Notes under the pieces: model-generated
What the model was told of the DNA's origin: nothing
Database searches by the model: none
The model's input: only the letters and a program-made list of their open reading frames with translations
Shown here: piece after piece, positions 58,352-64,000 of the stretch
Position numbering within the stretch: the first letter of the stretch is position 1
Layout: each line of letters starts with the position of its first letter
From: RPQJ01 sp046347155
Lineage (GTDB): Bacteria; Pseudomonadota; Gammaproteobacteria; Steroidobacterales; Steroidobacteraceae
Assembly (NCBI GenBank): GCA_046347155.1
Contig: JAXMGT010000001.1
Span: 1,240,001 to 1,304,000, forward strand
Direction: 5' to 3'
DNA length: 64,000 nucleotides
Made by a program: the position numbers and the translations under genes

Positions 58352-59872
58352 TCAGCCCAGGAAGTCCGAGAGTGCGCCCTCGCGGACGAGCGCGGCCAGG
58401 GCCTCGATGTCGCGGTCGAGCCGGTGGTCGCGGCCGCGGTACGGCACGCGGCTGCGCACGAGCGCGTGGACCCGCTGCAGTTCGGGCGTCGTCGCGAGCG
58501 GCCGCATTGCGTCGATCGCATGGGCCGAGGCGAGCAGTTCGATCCCGAGCACGGTCGCCGTGTTCGAGCAGACCTCGAGCAGCTTGCGGCCGGCCCACGG
58601 CGCCATGCTCACGTGGTCCTCCTGCCCGGCCGAGGTCGGCAGGCTGTCCACCGAGGCCGGGTGGGCGTAGCCCTTGTTCTCGGACACGAGTGCGGCCGCG
58701 GTCACGTGCGCCATCATGAAACCGGACTCGAGCCCGGGCTCGCTGGCCATGAACATGTTGAGATTCGGGTTGATGCGCCGGTCGAGCAGGTCGATGCGGC
58801 GCTCGGAGATCGAGCCCAGTTCGGCGACGGCGATCGCCAGGAAGTCGCTCACGAAACCGATCGGCTCGGCGTGGAAGTTGCCGCCCGAGAGGATGTCGTC
58901 GCCGAAGATGAGAGGGTTGTCCGACACGCCGTTCACGGCCGCGCCGAGCACTCCGCGGGCGTGCTCGAGCGTGTGCTCGACCGCGCCGAAGACCTGCGGC
59001 ATGCAGCGGACCGCGTACGGGTCCTGCACGCGCTCGCAGTCCTCGTGGCTGCGGCGGATTTCGCTGTCGGTCAGGAGCCGCCGGATCCGCTCGGCGACCT
59101 TCACCTGGCCCGGCAGCCGGCTCGCGGCCTGGATGCGCGGGTCGAACGGCGCGTGGCTGCCCGCGAGACCCTCGACCGTGAGCGATCCGGCGACGATCGA
59201 GGCGTCGAGCAGCCGTTCCGCCTGGAACAGGCCCTCGAGGGCAAGCGCGAGCGAGAGCTGCGTGCCGTTCAGGAGCGCGAGTCCTTCCTTCGCCTCGAGC
59301 TCGAGCGGCTCGAGGCCGGCGGCCTCGAGCACGGCCGGGCCCTCGAGTCGATCGCCCCGGCACGTGGCCTCGCCCTCGCCGGCGAGGGCAAGCGCGACGT
59401 GGGCGAGTGGGGCGAGGTCGCCCGAGGCGCCGACCGACCCCTGCGAAGGCACGATCGGCAGCACGTCCGCGTTCAGCAGGTCGAGCAGCATCCCGGCCGC
59501 GAGCGGCCGAGCGCCCGAGTGGCCGGCCGCCAGCGAGTTGGCCTTCAGCAGCAGCATCCGGCGGACGATCGCGTCCGGCAGCGGTCGACCGGTGCCGCAG
59601 GCGTGGCTGCGGATCAGGTTGAGCTGCAGCCGTCGCGTCTTCGCGGCCGGGATCACCTTGTTCGCGAATGCGCCGAACCCGGTGTTGATGCCGTAGGACA
59701 CGTCTCCGCGCGCGATGGCGCGACCGACCGCGTCTCGGGAGGCCTGCATCCGGCGCTTCGCCGCCGGGGCCAGCGTCACTTTCGGGCGCCGCACCTCGTA
59801 GCCGCGCAACTGGGCGAGCGTGAGCTTGCGCCCGTCGATCTCGAGCGTGGTGCGTCGTCGGCGTTCCGTCAT
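58352..59872 (-). CDS. hutH: Histidine ammonia-lyase
   Basis: 506 aa. The ASGDLAPLAH segment (about residues 147-156) supplies the Ala-Ser-Gly that cyclises to the MIO electrophile, preceded by SYGINTGFGAFANKVI and followed by the QDHVSM-type active-site block (GQEDHVSMAPWAGR). Converts histidine to urocanate and ammonia. No other hut gene is visible nearby, so the urocanate branch must be encoded elsewhere. A tyrosine/phenylalanine ammonia-lyase activity cannot be fully excluded but length and motifs favour HutH. Confidence 0.9.
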   Translation of the reverse strand: MTERRRRTTLEIDGRKLTLAQLRGYEVRRPKVTLAPAAKRRMQASRDAVGRAIARGDVSYGINTGFGAFANKVIPAAKTRRLQLNLIRSHACGTGRPLPDAIVRRMLLLKANSLAAGHSGARPLAAGMLLDLLNADVLPIVPSQGSVGASGDLAPLAHVALALAGEGEATCRGDRLEGPAVLEAAGLEPLELEAKEGLALLNGTQLSLALALEGLFQAERLLDASIVAGSLTVEGLAGSHAPFDPRIQAASRLPGQVKVAERIRRLLTDSEIRRSHEDCERVQDPYAVRCMPQVFGAVEHTLEHARGVLGAAVNGVSDNPLIFGDDILSGGNFHAEPIGFVSDFLAIAVAELGSISERRIDLLDRRINPNLNMFMASEPGLESGFMMAHVTAAALVSENKGYAHPASVDSLPTSAGQEDHVSMAPWAGRKLLEVCSNTATVLGIELLASAHAIDAMRPLATTPELQRVHALVRSRVPYRGRDHRLDRDIEALAALVREGALSDFLG

Positions 59873-59905
59873 GGGCTCCCCCTTGCCGTGCGTGGCGCGG
59901 CCCGC

Positions 59906-61573
<1,668 letters not shown>

Positions 61574-61741
61574 GTGTACCGGGTCTGGGGGCGGAAAAGG
61601 GCCGCGATTATGCGGCCTCGGCGCGCCGGGCGCCACGCACCGCGCGCGATGTGGCCGAAGCAGGTTAGGACCGTCGGAGCGGGGACGCCGTGGCGCCGAC
61701 CCGCCAGCTTCCAGAGTTGCGCGGGTCGCGCACCTCTGGAC

Positions 61742-61860
61742 GGGCGACCTCGTCGGCCGGTGCGTGCCCCGGGGACGCCGTGAATCCGTCCCTGGAGGCT
61801 CGCGCGCGCCATCCGTGGCGCGCGACGCCCCGGGGCGCCCACCGGCCGACGAACTCGCCC
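61742..61860. repeat. Large imperfect inverted repeat between ettA and glyA
   Basis: Arms 61742-61774 and 61828-61860 are 33 nt each and pair at 29 positions, including a perfect 13-bp TCGTCGGCCGGTG block. The 53-nt interior forms another stem (TCGCGCGCG with CGCGCGCGA around 61800-61825). It contains GACGCCGTGAATCCGTCC, a sequence type I associate with dispersed REP-like intergenic repeats in related gammaproteobacteria. Confidence 0.6.
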
Positions 61861-61951
61861 GCCCGACGGCCGCGGTCGTCGCCCGCGGTCGCGGTACCCG
61901 GTGTCCCGTGCGGCGACCGCCGCCATCGCGCCGTGCCAGCCCCCGACCCGC

Positions 61952-61957
61952 TACAAT
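61952..61957 (+). promoter_or_regulatory. -10 box of glyA
   Basis: TACAAT followed by TGCGGCACC, 25 nt before the glyA ATG. The same TACAATTGCG string precedes guaB. Confidence 0.5.
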
Positions 61958-61982
61958 TGCGGCACCTGACCCTGGAGTGCCC

Positions 61983-63236
<1,254 letters not shown>

Positions 63237-63257
63237 CGGGGGGCGGGCGCAAGCGCG

Positions 63258-63779
63258 ATGTACTGCCCGTTCTGCGCGCACGAGGAGACGAAAGTCATCG
63301 ATTCGCGCCTCGCGGCCGAGGGGCAGCAGGTGCGCCGTCGCCGCGAGTGCCTGAAGTGCGGCGAGCGCTACACGACGTTCGAGACGGCCGAGCTCGTGAT
63401 GCCGCGCGTCGTGAAAAGCGACGCGACCCGCGAGCCGTTCGACGAGGCCAAGCTCCGGTCGGGCATGCTGAAGGCGCTCGAGAAGCGCCCGGTCTCGAGC
63501 GAGGCGGTCGACGCGGCCGTGAACCACGTCTGCCACAAGCTGCGGACGCTCGGTGAGCGCGAAGTGCCCGCCCGGCTGGTCGGCGAGCTCGTGATGGACG
63601 AACTGCACCGGCTCGACGAGGTCGCCTACGTGCGGTTCGCCTCGGTCTATCGCAGTTTCCAGGACGTCGACGCGTTCCACGAGGAGATCGAGCGCCTCCG
63701 GCATCGCCGGCCGCGCTCGGTCGAGGACCTGCAGCTCGGACTCTGGTCCGGTGTCGAAGACGACGGGGAGGGGCGTTGA
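63258..63779 (+). CDS. nrdR: Transcriptional repressor NrdR
   Basis: 173 aa. N-terminal zinc ribbon CPFC ... CLKC (about residues 3-34) with RRRREC, then an ATP-cone domain (about 48-138; VVKSDATREPFDEAKL). Senses ATP/dATP and represses ribonucleotide reductase genes. Slightly longer C-terminus (RSVEDLQLGLWSG) than in E. coli (149 aa). The stop overlaps the ribD start (TTGA). Confidence 0.95.
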   Translation: MYCPFCAHEETKVIDSRLAAEGQQVRRRRECLKCGERYTTFETAELVMPRVVKSDATREPFDEAKLRSGMLKALEKRPVSSEAVDAAVNHVCHKLRTLGEREVPARLVGELVMDELHRLDEVAYVRFASVYRSFQDVDAFHEEIERLRHRRPRSVEDLQLGLWSGVEDDGEGR

Positions 63780-64000
63780 ACTCGCTGCCCGCGGACGACC
63801 GGCGCTGGATGAGCCGCGCGCTCGGCCTCGCGGAGCAGGGGCTCTACTCGACGCCGCCCAATCCAGCCGTCGGCTGCGTGCTGGTGCGCTGGGGTCAGGT
63901 GGTGGGCGAGGGGTTCCACGCACGCACGGGTGGCGCGCACGCCGAGGTCGCGGCGCTCGAGGATGCCGGACCGGCCGCCGAGGGCGCCACCGCGTACGTG
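63776..64000 (+). CDS. ribD: Riboflavin biosynthesis deaminase/reductase RibD (5' part)
   Basis: First 75 residues, cut by the window end. TTG 63776 overlaps the nrdR stop. The deaminase domain shows DDRRWMSRALGLAEQGLYST, PNPAVGCVLV and the zinc motif GAHAEVAAL. RibD deaminates and then reduces the pyrimidine intermediate of riboflavin synthesis. The nrdR-ribD order is conserved. Confidence 0.93.
   Translation, partial: MNSLPADDRRWMSRALGLAEQGLYSTPPNPAVGCVLVRWGQVVGEGFHARTGGAHAEVAALEDAGPAAEGATAYV

Overview
The window is a high-GC chromosome segment of a gammaproteobacterium, probably from or near the Xanthomonadales/Steroidobacterales/Chromatiales. The evidence is gene order: trmJ-iscS-(iscU-like)-iscA-ndk-rlmN-pilW-rodZ-hisS-yfgM-bamB-der, xseA-guaB-guaA, tadA/mltF/purL, and glyA-nrdR-ribD. 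The MetX protein also resembles the xanthomonad serine O-succinyltransferase type. No rRNA, CRISPR array or replication origin was seen; one tRNA-Ser(CGA) is present.

Layout. 0-13 kb: an amino acid permease, suhB, then a tightly packed co-directional run from trmJ to der covering sulfur mobilisation, translation, envelope assembly and type IV pilus biogenesis. Most genes in it overlap start-to-stop. 13-21 kb: metX, an M23 peptidase, xseA, guaBA and purT. 21-23 kb: hemG, a cytochrome b561-like membrane protein, a channel-like membrane protein and a host-attachment family protein. 23-31.4 kb: a nine-gene minus-strand operon. It starts with a CarH/LitR-type B12-binding MerR regulator and continues with two cyclopropane-synthase-like methyltransferases, DUF1295, DUF6134, a lipocalin, an acyl desaturase, a flavin amine oxidase-like enzyme and DUF1365. 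It looks like a light- and B12-controlled membrane-lipid modification unit. 31.6-33.6 kb: tadA, mltF and tRNA-Ser with its terminator.

33,621-50,139 is a 16.5 kb mobile element, read as an IS1595-family-like transposon. It has 23-bp terminal inverted repeats (22/23 identical) and an 8-bp target duplication (GTTTCAGC), and a zinc-ribbon DDE transposase lies near the right end. It separates mltF from terC and purL. Its cargo is a defence- or nucleobase-chemistry-like set. The set includes a type IIL (MmeI-like) restriction-modification protein; a four-gene operon (small Gly-rich protein, PfkB-nucleoside deoxyribosyltransferase fusion, QueC-like enzyme, SagB-like oxidoreductase); an AAA ATPase; and an OGG-like glycosylase with a D12 adenine methylase. 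It also carries a lipoprotein, a TcmP/DUF5131 pair with a near-consensus LexA box and promoter, and two unknown genes co-transcribed with the transposase. The four-gene operon is the best candidate here for an undescribed system: it shares enzyme types with type IV CBASS and Qat but lacks their core genes.

50-64 kb: terC, an orphan TagH-like FHA protein, DUF1820, purL, DUF4145, a small membrane protein, hutH, ettA, a hairpin-rich intergenic repeat, glyA, nrdR and the 5' end of ribD. Several housekeeping promoters (guaB, purL, glyA, tRNA-Ser) show a -10 box followed by a GC-rich discriminator, as expected for growth-rate or stringent control.
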